64,000 nt of DNA. It comes from Maylandia zebra. Lineage: Eukaryota; Chordata; Actinopteri; Cichliformes; Cichlidae. Under the pieces are notes generated by a model, which was given only the letters and a program-made list of their open reading frames with translations, did no database searches and was not told where the DNA came from. The position numbers and the translations under genes are program-made. Numbering within the stretch: position 1 is the first letter of the stretch; each line of letters starts with the position of its first letter. The stretch spans positions 11,465,529 through 11,529,528 of the forward strand of contig NC_135185.1 of assembly GCF_041146795.1 (NCBI RefSeq), read 5' to 3'. This document shows positions 46,101 through 61,100 of this stretch, piece after piece.

Positions 46101-49100
46101 TAGTAAACTATCCTTATAGTATTGAATGAGTCTCTCTGTTTCACATGGGGTCGTGCAACCTTTTATAATAGCTGCGCATTGTATAGTTTTTCTTCGGCTC
46201 ATTCTTCTTCCTGCTAAACACCCGACCAACCACATGACTTGGCTGCTTCTACAGAATAGATTTTCTTTCTGTTCTCTGTGTTGATGTGAAGTTGGTTTTG
46301 ATAGTAGCGGTTTGGCTCGTAATTACCAACTTATAGTGGTTAGGTCAACCTTATTCTTGCGCACCCTGACGCTGATAAGTTCAGTCTTTTAGAGCAGCTT
46401 TTGTGGTCACTGCTCTTGCGATCTGCTGAATGCTTAAAAGTGTAACTTTTTTATTGTCACCACTTGGCACAAGAGCATCAACCCTAAGCCAGGCTCCTTG
46501 AAGACTGTGAGAAAGGAGGAGGGGAGCCAGCTGTAGGGTGGAGGAGACCAACCCCTGTCAGGGTACGAAGAAGCCCAGATCTAACCCCGCGATGGCTCCC
46601 TGATCACAGCCTTGTTTCACCAGCCGGGTCCCGACTCCTCTGGTTTTGGGGGTTTGATGAATGGCGTGAGATAAACATCCAAAGCGTCCAGTTGTTGAAT
46701 GCTTCCTGTTTGGTGTCGCCCAAGTCCTCTCTAGCAGCCAGCAAAGGGAGCAGCGTCGGGACAAAAGTTCACGACTCCCAGTTAGCCAGCTGGTCAGCCT
46801 GGTGAGCCAGTCAGCTACAGAGCATTCTTCTTTGCCCAGGCATTTTTGGAGGATGATGTGATGTTCCTGGGTATGGGTGGGATTCGAGTGTTATGAAACT
46901 CAGACGCGTGAGGCTAAATTCTTGCTGTGGTCGGAGTGAATATTTGACAAGTTGTAAGGAGCGCTGTAATGCCGATTTCACGGTTAACACAGATTAGTTT
47001 TCATTCCTGTTCAACTGTATTTAGTGCAACAATAGAATTTTCTGATGAATGTCGGCAGCAGCACGTTTGATATGTTTGAATTTACAGGGGAACTTGGCAT
47101 CAGTTAAAAGTTTCTCTATCAAAGGCGACGATAAAGTTTAGCAGGAGGAAGGAAATTAGATTTTATTTGGCACTGGAGATGGAAAGAGAGCATGTTAGCT
47201 TTATGAATACTTTAATTTAGCCCTTAGGATGTTGATGCTTTTTCACTACAGCTGAAAATGCAATGAAAGGCCTCAGCCGCAGGTTCCCCCATTGGTTTTG
47301 TCAGCACTGTAACTCCCAGTCTCTGGTTCAGAGCTCTGCAGCTGCCTCTGTAATTAGCCAGACAAAGACCTTTTTGAGTCAGAAATGGGCCGTGTTGGAC
47401 AACACACAGGAAAAAAGCAAAGTATTATAAAAACAGAAGGGTTTGGATCGCTCTAAACCTTTGAGTAATATCACTTACATGATGCAAGGTAACAGCTGGC
47501 GGAGAAAACAAGATCAGCTCAGAATTCTCCTCCAAGATTAATTAGACTGAGTTGCAACAGTGCAGAAGATTTGTGTTGGTCTGCATTCGTACATGTACGG
47601 GACAGCGAGGCCTGGGAATGGAGCCATTTTAATACCCGCGGGCTCCGCGAGATATAGAATCTGTCCTGTGCTGAGCGCACAGGAGGCCCTGTAGGAAGCA
47701 TGGGCACATTATAAAAATGCTGTGCAGTGAAAGATTTGAATAATGACTAAAACTGCTGTCAGCAAACTGAGCTGGAGCTTTACAAACAATAAACCGAGCT
47801 ATTGAACGTAACATGACGCACTCATGACAGTGACAAAACACTGAACAGGTTCCTGCCTTGCACTTCCTGTCAGCACTGCACAGATCTACAAACAGCTGTC
47901 TATGTAGCTCCCCCTGTTAATACTGAACTTTTTCTTTGACTGCCATTAATAATTAAGAATTTTTTAATAAATCATGCTTTGATAATTGTTTTTTTGGTGG
48001 TTTTTGTTTTAAAAACACCTTTTCCAAAGGAGCTGTTTTTTGCTTGACCAAAAAATATATATTTGTGCCTCACGGTGAAAGTGAAACAGATGATTACGTG
48101 TAAATTAGTGTGTCACCTTTGCAGTTCAAACCTTTCAGCACTGTTTAGCACTGTTATTTAGAACTTTTTTGAACATGCCATGCTTTTAGAGCCCAGCCGA
48201 TGAAGCATTTTTGATTTGTTGATTTCAAAATCCGATATTCCGATATACCAACTGGTAGTTTTCTTCTTTCAGACAGATGGAACATAAACATGTTTTTCAC
48301 TTAACTCGTTTACACTCGGATCAGCTGGTTTGGACAAACATTTCAAACACGTGTGTTGCTAACAGAGAAGTTATGGCGTGCCTCTGAGTGACTCGAGTCA
48401 CACTGATCGATCACCAAATAGATGATGTTGGCTGATAACACTGAAACAGAATCACCATAGAGCGCTACCAGTGTTTGTGCATATGACTTTTACTGAAGCT
48501 ATCCAGCTAACACATCAATGAAAAAGACTATAAGGCACATGTGAAAACATTTTAAAGTAAGCTAGGCATTTTTTTATTTAAAAACCCACAACGTTGGTTA
48601 TTTCTATATTCACATTCACATAACTGCTTGAAAAAGATGCTGAAAATGAGTAAAGAGCTGCATGTGGCTGACCCCTGTGACCCCGGCCTAGCTGCATTAC
48701 ATGCCCAGTGAAGTTTACTGCAGGTCTGGTGACAACAGCAGGAATTCTGTTGTTTAGGTCAGCGGTCCCCAACCCCGGGCCACGGCCCGGTACCACTCCG
48801 TGAGTCGTTTGGTACCGGGCCGCGAGAGTTGCGGTACGGGTGTGAAATTTATGGTTTTCAGCATTTTTATCAGTTTTATCGTTAACTCGGTTTCCCTGGG
48901 TCTTTTCCCGTGTTATGAATAAATCTTTTTTTTTGGTACTGGTTTTACTTTGTTGAATTTTTCTGCGACACCTTAAACGCCGGTCCGTGAAAATATCTCG
49001 GACATAAACCGGTCCGTTGGGGACTGCTGGTTTAGACAGAAGCTACAAAACGATCGTATTAATCTGCAGTTTTTACTTCCTTGTTTGTTACATATTTAAA

Positions 49101-52100
49101 AACTTTCAAATGAAAAGAAAAAAACACTTTCTTTCTGTATCTTTCTGTCTTTGATACATTTAGGATTACAGCTACAGTAATAAAGTACAAATGTGAGACC
49201 TGTTTATTTTATTTGCTTGTATCACTAACTCATAAATACCCGTTCTGGAAGAAAAGCATTGACAGAAAGGCAGAGGAGACATAAACAGGTTATAAGGGGA
49301 AGGAAATAAGAGGTGAAAACAGCATCAAAGAAGTGCACAGATGGAAAATGGAGGCTGCAGTTCACATCGACCAGCGCTAACCGAAACACATGGGAAATAA
49401 ATCACCACCGTCTCCCTCGCTGCTTTTCTTTGACGCTATAAGGCCACATGTAAATGTTCCTATGAAGCTAGCTGACATGTTTCGCCCCAGAGGACGTCTC
49501 GACATCACACGTGTGATCTGCATAGGGCCAGACGTTTCCTGGAAAGCACATTGAGCTTCTTCTCAAGGAAAAACGAGTCTCTCCAGTGTAAAGCAAACTT
49601 TTGGCTTTTAGCCTTTTCCCCAACATTTTGGTGTTCGTTTGAAGGCACGCTATCGTATTCCAAAGCCATAGAGCCAGCTAAATGGATATCAGGATGGGAT
49701 TGCCGAAGAACAAAAGTCCTCCATGTACAAATCAAAAGCCAACGTGCACGAGGAATCTATCAATTTCCCCAGTCTTGGAGTAATTTGTGGAAAAGGGAGA
49801 GAGAGAAGAAAAAGGAAAAAAAATATCTCTGAAGTTAAGTGAGCTAAGTAATTTCTACCATCTGCAGTGCACATTTCTACCGCCTTGCTCTCCTTTAAAT
49901 GTAAAGTGGCAAGGCAGAGCACGGGGCCTGGCCGCAAAAGTCAGTGAATGACAGAGTGGAGAAGCGTGGTCCTCTCTGGGGAGAGGGGGCAGGGGAGGCT
50001 GGGACAGCCCTTGGCAGTCCCTGCTTGGGGTGCAGAGGGGGTTGTGGGCACTGCGTGGCTGATGTTCTGTGCCAAAACCATCAGTAGAAGCCACTTCTGC
50101 CACCAATCACGGCTTCGCCTTGGGCTGTCTGTGCTTCTTGGTTGCTCAAATGTCCTTCATCGTATTTTAGCCAGTGGTGGGAGATAACGTGGCATCGCTC
50201 CAATCCCCGCTAATACGGACTCAAAGAGCTCCATCGCAATTATATTAACGTGGCACGCAGGAGCACCGCAGAGCTATTTAATGCTCGTACATGCTGGTGA
50301 CTTTGTCTTTGCAAAGCCAACCACATGAAGTGATTTAGGAGCACTTCCCGAGAGATTCCTCGAGTTTCCATTCATAAATTTGTTACCGTGGCATAACGGA
50401 TGTCTTACTTCACCTATTCATGTATTCATTAACAGGCCTTCCTCTGTTGACCAGCTTCTAACTTGACTGCACTTGCTGACAATGTCAGCATACTTAGAGG
50501 ACTTCAAGCATGACAAATGCTGAAGAGAAACAGTTAAAGCCGGTGTAGTGACGAGGACTCTGCGCTACACCACATTTGTCCGCTCGACGCAGTTAACCAC
50601 TAATGTCACTTCTCTGACTCGAGGAGCTCGTAAACTGAAAATGCAGAAAGTTGCTTGTTTGTGACCTTAGCAGTTAACATCAGAACCGTGTGCACGTCAC
50701 TGACTGACACGCAGTGGCCGTACAGTCGTATCACTTTGGCGTTATTATCGATCCCTGCAGCACGAGCACGTCACAGAGTGTCTCGTTCGCTGCTGTTTTC
50801 TCAGCGCTCTTTGCCTTTCCTGTCTCAGTGCAGAGAGTGATCTGTCAGACTGATAGGAAGGTGGCAGAGGAAGTGAAATTACATGTTGATACAACAAGAA
50901 TACAACAACAAGCTCTCCGACTTACAATTGGGAAACGTCTCAAGAAATGCACATCTATGAAAAAGCAGCACCCCAGGCAAAAGGGAAAGAAAAGTTTGGT
51001 TTGTTTGAACATTTCTGAATGCAAGGGGAGCAGTCAGCCACTTAATTTGGGCTCCTTTTGTCACTCTGTCTCGTTCTTCAGCCGTGCTTGCTGGTTAGTT
51101 CCCCTCAGAGCCGCTCCCTGTTTCCATATTCTCTCTGCTCCTGCTCTCCAATCTGCTGTGGTCGGCAGAGCAGCACAGCCCGTTCACTTTGTGTGCCTGC
51201 GTTCAAATGGCTTTTCTCTACCCTGCACTTGCTATTATTCTTGTCTGCGTGTTTAAACATTTAGAGAAATTGCCTCTCGGTGGCTGTTTTGAAGGAGGTG
51301 ACAGCTAGAGTGTTGGAATTCGGCCGGACTGCTTATTTAGCTTTAGTTTTCCCTTTTCAGAGGTACATTTACGCGAAACTGTGTGAAACAAAGGCATGTC
51401 TGTAAAAGCAATTCTTCACTGTTACTCGGGAATAAAGTAAAGCTTATGCAGCTAGTCCTGAGCTACTTTCTGCTGCAGAGCCCACAGCAATTATTAATGC
51501 TTTTGTTGAGCAACAGCAGCCTGTTTCTACATCCTGCCATTATTGCACACCTTCTGACCTTTTGCTCTAGCAGAACAAGAGAAAGTGCAGTTGCCATCAA
51601 TCTCACAAAAATCCCCCCCAGGTTCACCTGTTTATTTGCCCCCTGTGGAGGTGAATCTGGCGGCCCTCTCTCGCTTCTCCAGGTCACAGAGAGGAGATGG
51701 AGTATGTGCTGTAGTATATCTTTGGGGTGGAGGTGCTGGCTGAGGATCGCAACGGAGCAATAACTCATCAGTGGCGTGCGGGGGCCTGGCCAAGCATGTC
51801 TTAGATCACACTGCTGTCTTCCTGCGAGGCCTTAGATCCTGTGACTCAGCCTTCCTCTCCTATGCCTGGCCTCTGGGCGCTGTTGCATATAAAACCCGCA
51901 CACAGAGATGCTTGCTGGCGCACACCCACACGTGTTGGAGATGCGTCACTGAAGAGGGATGAGGCAGGTTCTGTCATGCATGTATAAAAAAAACTTGGTG
52001 TTGTTCGGTTGGAAGCCGCCTGGCTCTCGTCGAGGATACAGTGGCTAGTAACCAAGCAGTGACCTCACCACCATTATCTCGACTTCATTGCAGCGCTTTT

Positions 52101-55100
52101 GTTCTTAAGGCCAAATAACGATAGAAGGGCATTGTTCCTCCACATCCAGAAGAGCCTGCTGAAATTACTGTAGGATTTTCTTTGGAGTGCTTCACAGCTA
52201 CGTTTGATAAAAGCAGGAGGACGTTCTGCTTTTGTGGTTGATGTAAATCGGGTAAGGGGTATAGCTTTCCCAGAGTCTCTTGGTGATTGAAAGAGGTCTA
52301 GAATGACAGGTGTAGAGTTTTCCACTGTGCTGTGGTCTGGAACAGGCAGCTGACCTAAACTCAGTGGTTAGACTTGCAATTCCTCCTAGTCCGGACCAGA
52401 AATGTAGATGCACACATGTTCACATAGATACACAGATATACGCACACAGCCTTCCACCTACAAAAACAAGAAAAGCAGCAGTGAATTAATTGCATCTGTA
52501 CGTTTGGCACCAATTCAGACCCGTGCATTCATCATCTTGCAGAGCGTGTCAGCTACGGCTAAACCAGGCGCAGATTTATGTGAAAGTACACAGGGTGAAA
52601 AGCTGTTTAGTGTCCAGAGACGCTGGTCAAACTGCGGCCGCACAAAGAAGCAGAGTGAGTCTGTCTTCTGTGCAAAGTGGGGGCTGCGAGGGCTTTGAAG
52701 GAGCTGTGTTTCTGTGTCATGCATGCTGAAATTTGTCAGATATATTTAAACAAAATCAGGCATGTTTCTATTAATATGAAAAACTTGCTGCTGTGTTCCA
52801 TGATGACACAGCCTCATGCAGTAAAAGCTATGAATGAACCATGAGTCGTATGCGACCACATGGAAGAAAACACGTTAGTCAGCCTCTAGAGTGAGAAAGT
52901 CACAGCTTCTCTTGCTGCTAATTCACCACGTGAGTTTCCTTTCCGTTGCATGCGGCTGCTTCTGTCGATTACCCCCAGTGAAGTCTTCCTTTTGCAGTAG
53001 AAAAGGAGCGGACGTCGCCAACACATCGTGAACATGTTATGGAGAGTGGTGGGATCCATTTGCTTAATCTGAAAAAAATGTGCAAAGATTCCTTCTTGAG
53101 TGTAAACCATTTGAGGGGAGTGCTTCTTCAGTCAGCTGCACGTACCTTTCAAATCCCTTCCAACCCACTTTTACTTCTGCCTCCAGCTGCAGCGTGTTGT
53201 TCTTGGCCTGTGCATGCAAACGGAGGAGCAAACAGTTTTGCTATAGAAATCAGGCATGCACTCGGACGGTTTCGTGCACTCGGACGGTTTCATGCACTCG
53301 GACGGTTTCGTGCACCGGCTGCAGAGCAGAAGCGAAGCACTTTCTGTGCATTCGCCTGATTCATCGTAGACCGTTTATTCGAGCTCAGTCGAGTCATGCT
53401 GGTTCTGTATAGATGACAGAGTCTCTGAAACATGTAGAAATAATCCTATATGAAAATGTTTTGCCTTATTAAATCGGTCGACTTTATACTCGGTCGTCTC
53501 CAGCTTTATTTTGAAGTTGCCTGAAAATCAGTGACGTTACAGCTTTAAGAGATGAAGCTCAGCCTGGACAGATCCAGGCTAGATTTTTCCACCTGATTCC
53601 GGTATTGAAAGTATCAGGATGGGATGTCGATCTGTTCCTTTAATACTGTGATATCAAAAGCGTCACGCCTCCTTTCGTGCAGCCATGTGGTTTTCATTCC
53701 ACTGCACTTGCTCCTTGTGTGTAACATCACTCAGAGGTGCAATGCAACATGTGTCGTTCACCATGTGAATTTCATTCATGTGTTTGTTTGTTTATGTATT
53801 GGTGGTTATGGGAACGCTCGAATTGACTCGCAAGATCTTTTCTTACTTCCTGCATTTAGTGGGATAGACTTTCTCTGCTGCATAAACCTGGTAAGAAGCA
53901 CGTTACTTAATTAGCTTGATACTGTGAGGACATCTTCACCATCAAAGTGAATCCATTCAGCTAAAGTGATTGGAAACTGTTACTGGAGGAGCCAAAACAC
54001 ATAATGTTACAGAAGACAGTGGAAAGCCAGAGTGTTTCCAACATGCCCTCTTCTGACGCATCCGTCCAAGTGACAAATTCATTATTTGGCTGCCGTCGTT
54101 GCCCACATCTAGTGCTCTTGTAATTTGCAGTGCATGAGTGACTTGCGCCATGCTGTGTGGAAAAAAATTGCCTGGTATTACATTAATAATGTGCAATGAA
54201 AACAAATACAATTCCACTGTTGACTTTAATAAATGAACAAAGTTTCCACATCGCGTTTGATGTGACTCGAAGAAAGTAATTACACAGCTTTCCTCCAAGA
54301 TTCGTGTGAGCACATAATTGGATTTTCCAATGCAGCCGTTGGACTAGTTGAAGTATTGAAGTGTATTTTCCTCTGTTGTGGGAGTTAAAAAGCACGTCAA
54401 AGTCAAACAATGGTTTCCCCATTGTTTTGACATGAAAACACTGTTGTCCTATTTGTGAAATCCTCACTACAGTCTGTCGGTTTCACAACAGACTGCGGAG
54501 CTCGTCGGCACAGCGCGCGCTGCCTTTTAAATGTGCAACGCATCAGAATGAATCAAGTCAGGATTGTAGCTGTTAACCCAGTTTGAACAGATGCCGTCTT
54601 TTCTTATTGGCCTCTCATTATGATGCTCGCTCAGATACAGAGCAACAGAAAACATCGTCTTGTGTCTTCTGGTTCGGTGTCTCTGGGCCACAGCGATCTG
54701 TGCCTTAGCACTGTTAAATAATTACAAGGTTATCAGTCAATAGATTTATTTATCTGCTGAATAAAAGCACCTTGTATCATGCCGATCTTGTGACAGTGTT
54801 TATCTTGCCACCTCGAGCAAAATAAACAAGAGTCTTTTACCTCCTGACTCTGGTTAAATGTTTCACAAGGATCCCGATGAAACGTTTTAGGTTGTGTTGG
54901 AGGTTAGATAATCTTTTACCCTTTGCTTCTGTAATGTTTTTACATATCTGTGGTTCAGTATAAGAAAATCCATTAGTTTACACATTTACACCGGAGAACG
55001 CTGCCCTGGCCTTTAAGTACATATCTGCTCAAGGACATTGCAGAGGAAACATCTACAGTTTCCAAGCTGGATGTAAAGTTTTCCGTGCGCTCTAGCATTT

Positions 55101-58100
55101 TGTTTCTCTTAAGGTGACCATTTGATTGAAATGCTAAATAATAGTAACCGACTTCAGTCTCATATCTCATGTAGGGAGGTGAAGTTTGACTTTTAGAAAA
55201 GCAGAAAGAATCTGGACACCTGGAAGACCTGGGCTCTGTTTGCTTTTTCTAAACTATCCTGCTTCTGGCCATATCTGATTTAGTTATTTGCAGTGTTATA
55301 AGGAAAAATGGCACAATCGTTTGAGTCAGAGTATCCAGAAATATTCACATGACCATGGGATGCCAGATGTAACAGGACCTTTTTTTAAATTTTGGCATTT
55401 TATAATCCTTTTGCCAGGAAGAGTATTTAGAAAGCTTCTCGTGTCGGTGCCCTGAAACGCTGGAATGAGAATGAATGAAATTGGCTATAATAATTATAAT
55501 GTCAGCTATTCCGTATTTTACAGTTCTACAGTTTTCCTGAGTATCCGTACATTTTGCAGCGTCGATGAGACAAATATGCGGTTTCACGTCAGTGTTGTCA
55601 AACTTTAGCCATACTTTTCTTACTTTCCATAAACCACAGCATCAAAGGATTAATCAAGAAAATGACAACTAGATGAAAATAACCGTGGTTTGCAGTTCTG
55701 CATTCTTGTGCAGTGCTGCGTGTTGCACACGAGCAGCATTGTTTCCATCGTCCAACTTTTATCTCCGGCGCTGCGATGATGAGCTGGACGTTTAACTGTC
55801 GCTGTCCTCCACGTCTGTCTGGCCCGCTGCCACACCAATAAAGGTGTTAGGCAGCCCGAGGTCAAGCTGCATGCTTTTCCTTACTGCGAACACGCGGCCA
55901 TCTGTCAGAGCCTGCGCGATGCTCTTAGCGCCGCTTCACCCTCACATGCAGCGAAACACAAATGTTTAACCACATAATCAGGTGCACGCCATCCTGTTTC
56001 ACAACAAACTCATTGTCCTCTGTGACTGAGGCCCTCGTGCAGGAATTGTACAGCAGCCGCACAGAATACATGAGCTACGACTTGTGATTCATTTCACTCA
56101 TTTATCATTTTGTGTCTGATAGGAATAAGCATCAATATTCCTCAAAGCTACACCTTTTTTCTTTTTCCAGTCAGATCATTTTTTCTTGGCCGTCTTGAGA
56201 TAATTTGTTTTTGGCTTCTAATAAAATGGGACCATATTTCAAATCTGTCCCGCTCTTTCCTTCATCTCCTGCCTCTTACCCTCTTTCCTTACAGCAGGAT
56301 TTAGCATATCAATGGCGGATTAGTTCGTTTAACAAAAGCTTACTACTGCAAAGCCCCTTTCCACTTGTCTTTCCAGCCTGACTTGTGGACCTCACACAGC
56401 TTCTCCTCGCCGGGGTCTTTGGTGTACGTGTGTGGTCGCGGCTGCTCGGCTGAATGGACTCTCGTTCGAAGATGACAAAAGACGTGCTTAGTCACTACGG
56501 GCTTCGGAAATGTATGCAGCAGCATGTGTGGGTGATGGTGTGTAAGGACGTATATGTGCACAGGCACACGCTGGAGGTGAATGGTTTATTTTTACATGCG
56601 GGAAGGAGAGAATGTATAAATGCAGTGCTTTATACGTCCATCCACCCGCAGGTCGGCCTTCGGCTTTCCCTCTACGCCTGCGATCAGAACAACAAACTGT
56701 TAAAACGTTGTCCTAAACCTGCCAGTCTATTGTTCTTGTACCATAGGCTTCCTCTTACTTTAGTAGGGCATGGAAAAAAGTAATGTCCTCTGCCCTTGGA
56801 GCTGCTATGTTCTTGCCTGCAGATGCAGATGCTCTGGAATGGGACTCATTCTGTACAGTGGAAAGTGCTGCACGAGGAGCCAAGAGGAGGTGACTCAAGC
56901 TGGCTAGATATGGGCATCAACCTCAGCTTTTGTGTGTGCGTGTGTTTGTGTGTCCAAGTGCAGGCGTGTCAGGCGGGTGGAGGAAAACCCTACCGTGACA
57001 CTGCAGCCGGCTCAGGAAGGATGCCCCCCTCCTCCCGCCTTTGGTGCTGATGGTTTGAGCCATACAGCATTAATCACCTGAAAGCGTGACAGGATTAGGA
57101 TGTAGATATGTCAGCCGAGGCATCGAGCTGGAAAGGTTTCGTTCTACAGTCGCGTGCCTTGTTTTTACACTCTGAGCAAAATCAGCTTCTCATGCAGTTT
57201 GAATATAACTGAAATAGTCTTCATATATGGATTATGTTGCCACGTAGTTGTTGTTGTGAGGTCAGTGCACAGGTTTACGTCATGACTGAGCAGGAGTAGG
57301 GATACAAATAGAAATACATTTGTCATTCATGGAGTCATGGGGAAAATTAGCCCAGCGTGCAATAAGGAGGGAGGCGTCTGTCCTGACAGGTAGTCAGCCA
57401 ACGAGAGTGTTAACGTGTGAGCAGCAAGCATTTTGTGCAAAAGTGGAACATCTGGAGAACAGGAAGAGAACATCCAGGCTGTCGCTGCACATGCTACAAC
57501 TTCTTTTGTTCTGATGATTCCCAGTTTGATCAGACAGGTTCCAGATGGTGCTGCATGCTGGATCAAAATCTAATGGTGCTTTTCTACGCTGATAAGCCCA
57601 CCTCCAACACCACGGGATGAAATGCAGCCAGAAACCATGACAGCGCCTCCACCGTGCTTTACAGAAACTGACTGTTGTAGCTCTCTCCTGACCTCCCCTT
57701 CTACTGAGTCGTTTCCGATGAAAGTCTCATCTCTCAGGTCCCGTGTCTGGTCTTTACTGGGCTTTATTTTTATTTATTCATAAGCACATGACCTTCAGAT
57801 ACTGCTGAGCTGCTGTAGGTAGGTTTTTAAGCCTGCCTGCTGTTTCATCTTTTGTCCTCCACTTGTTGTTTCCTTTCATGTTTTTAAGGACACATTTCAC
57901 ACCATCCTGAGATACTCCAGGTTTTCAGCAAATAGCTCCAAAAACTATTTGTTTGACTTAAGTTGTGTTATCTTTATCATTTTCCATAGATTCAGATGAA
58001 GACATGAGAACAAATGATGCGTACTAAGTCCATTTCTTGATTTAGGCGCTCTTTTTATGCTCGAATGATTGTGTGGTGCTTTAACAAGGAAACCATAACG

Positions 58101-61100
58101 TTCCTGTGAAAATGGACTGAAAATGGGAGAAAAAGCAGCCAATGTCATAATAAAATGAAAGGGAATCAGGGGTGGCTCAAGACTTTTGCACACTACCATA
58201 TTTGAAAATTTTTGTTATTAGAAGACATTTAATTTTTTCTTGGAATGAGCCTGTTGAAAGTGCATGAATGCTTTTGTAAGCACCCCACTGTTGGGCCTTT
58301 CAGTGGAAAAAACCATTGCCGTATAATTTCCCCTGGGGGACACTGTTCCCCTCCACAGCGGGAGTTCCGAGTGCATGTTGGGGGCAGGGGTCCAGCTCCT
58401 TTATTACAATGCATCTGTATTCCACTGCTGACTGAAGCACCATCGGTTATCGGTTGCTTTGCAGAATTTACATTTTTACCTTTAGGCATTTCATCCTTCT
58501 GGCTTAGTTGACACAAGTCATGTGATACACTCGTGATTTCCCCAGGCCATCAATCTGTCTCGCTTTCTCTCTCTCTCTGTGTTTCTTGGCAGTTATAAGC
58601 CACCAGGTGTCTTATGTGTCCTGTGCCTAGACACTGTACCAACCCCTGGTACTCCCAGGACACAGTGGCATTGTTCTGTGTGGCCCATTGAATGTGACCC
58701 TGGTTCAGGGGGAAACAGCTGGTGGATTCTTCAGTACCAACCTACTTGGCATCAAGGCTGGGCTCTTGCCTTGGCGTTAAACTACAGCGTCACAGTTCCC
58801 AATCCGTGTAGGGACAGCTTTGAAAATTCATTGGGGGTCGCTGGACTTTTTCCGCCGTGTCAGGTGTGCAGATGTGTTGTTATGCTGCGCAGGTTCCTGG
58901 TATTCAAAGCGCATTTCTCCTTTGAACTTTGAAAAGTCTGAGCAAAGAGGAGAGATCCTTGCCAAGTAGATGTTCAGTAAGTTTCACTTTGATTTGACCT
59001 TTGATGGCGTTTCCTCCTTTTAAACACGACAGACGTGCTGCGGAGCCACAGCACGACAACACTGGGCAAACTCTGCCGTTTCGCCGCATGGACAGTGGAT
59101 ATTTTCATTATAGGCCTATCCCTGTGACAAGAACATGGCTTTCTAAGAGGTTATGGGCTGCCCTCACCACAGGAAGTGACTCAGTATTGACTGGCGCTGC
59201 ACTTCCTGTATGCTGATTCTTCTGAACTCCTCTCAGGATGTTTACCTTCTCCTTCTCCCCGTCTACCTCTCCCACCCTCTACCCCGCCCCTTTCCCTGGT
59301 CATGTGACTTTATGTCGCACACTCAGCTGCAGTTCACGACCAGCTTGTCAAGGTTTGTTTTGGTCAACACGCTGTGAGCGGTGATAGCTGCTGTTGGGCG
59401 TTTTAGACACGCTTGAATAATGGTGATTCATCTTATAGTAGAAAGCTGCTCAAATCCAGCGGAAACACTTCAACAGCTAAAGCAGACACATCATCGATTC
59501 GTCTTAATAGATGACTCAGAAAACTCAAAGTGCACAATGCAGAACACACGGGTTTAAATGCAAGCCACTCGTTTTGAATTAGTCTGTACTGAATTATTCC
59601 AAGTATATAGTGTCGATTACTCTGAGGGAGGAAAGGGGCTCTCTTCCTGAGCCACTGGGTTCACAATACTGCACACAAGCGGTGATGTAAGCTGCTGGAA
59701 CTGACATAATGTGAGTGTGTGCGTGCTTGAAAAAGAATCAAGACAGCTGGCTGATCCATACCTTTTTAAATGCTCTGTATTAGATTTGAGCCACTGCAGA
59801 GCATAACCATAAATGTCCACGTACTGGGCATCGCGTCTCGGGACATTTAACTTTACCGGTATTCGTTATGCCTACAATTAAACTTGCTTATTTCTTTTTG
59901 TTGTATCTCCCTTTCTCTCCAGTTCCCGGAGTGCGGCTTCTTTGGCATGTACGACAAGATCCTGCTATTCCGCCACGACTTAAACGATGAGAACATCCTG
60001 CAGAGGCTGACTGCAGCTGAAGACATCCATGAAGGAGACCTCATTGAGGTGGTGCTTTCTGGTATGCAAAGCAGTCTGATGTCATTTCGCACCTCACCGT
60101 AAATGTGTTTGTACAGTGTATGCACATTTTCCATCCTCTAATTTAAGAGGTCAAAATAGCATTAAGTGAAATGTTAGTTGGCATATTTGTAAAGGAAAAA
60201 AAGACATTCTAGAGCTGCGCTGTTGAAGAGTAGAAAATAAAACTTCCCAGTTCAGATTAGTTATCCAGATAGTTTAGCTTACGGCCACATTCAGGTGAGA
60301 GCTACATGTGGACTGATTTTAATTAAATGCAGCTGCAGACAAAGAGTGTTACAGTTTGAGCCACTGATGATGACTTTATGCAAACACAGTTTTTTCATGC
60401 AAAAGCACAGATATTCGATGATTGGACTTCTGCTCTCAAACATAATTATTTTACTGCACTTCTTCTGTTCGTTGTCTATGCAGAATTAATGTATAATTAT
60501 TGAGCTTGTGCCTGATTTGCATATTTAGTGATCGTATTTAGCCTTAATACGATGATGCTATCTGTTACTTACATTTTTTTTTACCTTAAATACTGCTTTT
60601 AAGAAAAAATGTGTGTAATTTTACAGCTCATAACTCTAAATACAGAGGCTCATTATCCAAGGCAGATATCTCACATCCATCCAAGCTCCGCAGCGTTATT
60701 TCTGTTTATATTCTCGGGATTTTGAAGGGTTTGTAGAGCTTTTATTCAGAGACGGATTCACTGAACATTCTGTTCCTAAAAACATGGTGGAAACTATTTT
60801 TCCTGCCTTTTGATATCATTTTTTATTTATGAGCGATAAAATGAGATTTTTTAAATCTTAAATTCAACAAAGGAAACAAAAAATTTTGAGCTTGGCTTCA
60901 TCCAGTGTTCATATTTCTGTTTTAGGAAAATATCTAAACGTGTCTTGTTTGCAGCTTAGACATCAGCGTATTGAGTGGTTTTAATAGGACGGATGATTGT
61001 CTTAGCATACGTGATAAACTGCTTTACTTGTGGTATATGTTGGAAGTTGTGACCCATTTACCTGCAGTGACTCCCCTAATATAAACCCAGCAGCAGACTT

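Larger units (their letters stand above)
43121..59922 (+). other. prkd3 intron after the first coding exon (about 16.8 kb)
   Basis: A long intron. Recognised contents are a hAT-type element (48760-49029), an 18-bp minisatellite (53257-53315) and a possible old transposon (57500-58200). Many open frames of 60-180 codons occur, including 50714-51256, but none shows domain motifs, signal peptides with splice support, or family resemblance. Confidence 0.65.

Noticed and set aside
50714..51256. 180-codon plus-strand open frame, the longest in the window
   Set aside because: It lies in the prkd3 intron, has no recognisable motif, and has an unremarkable composition.
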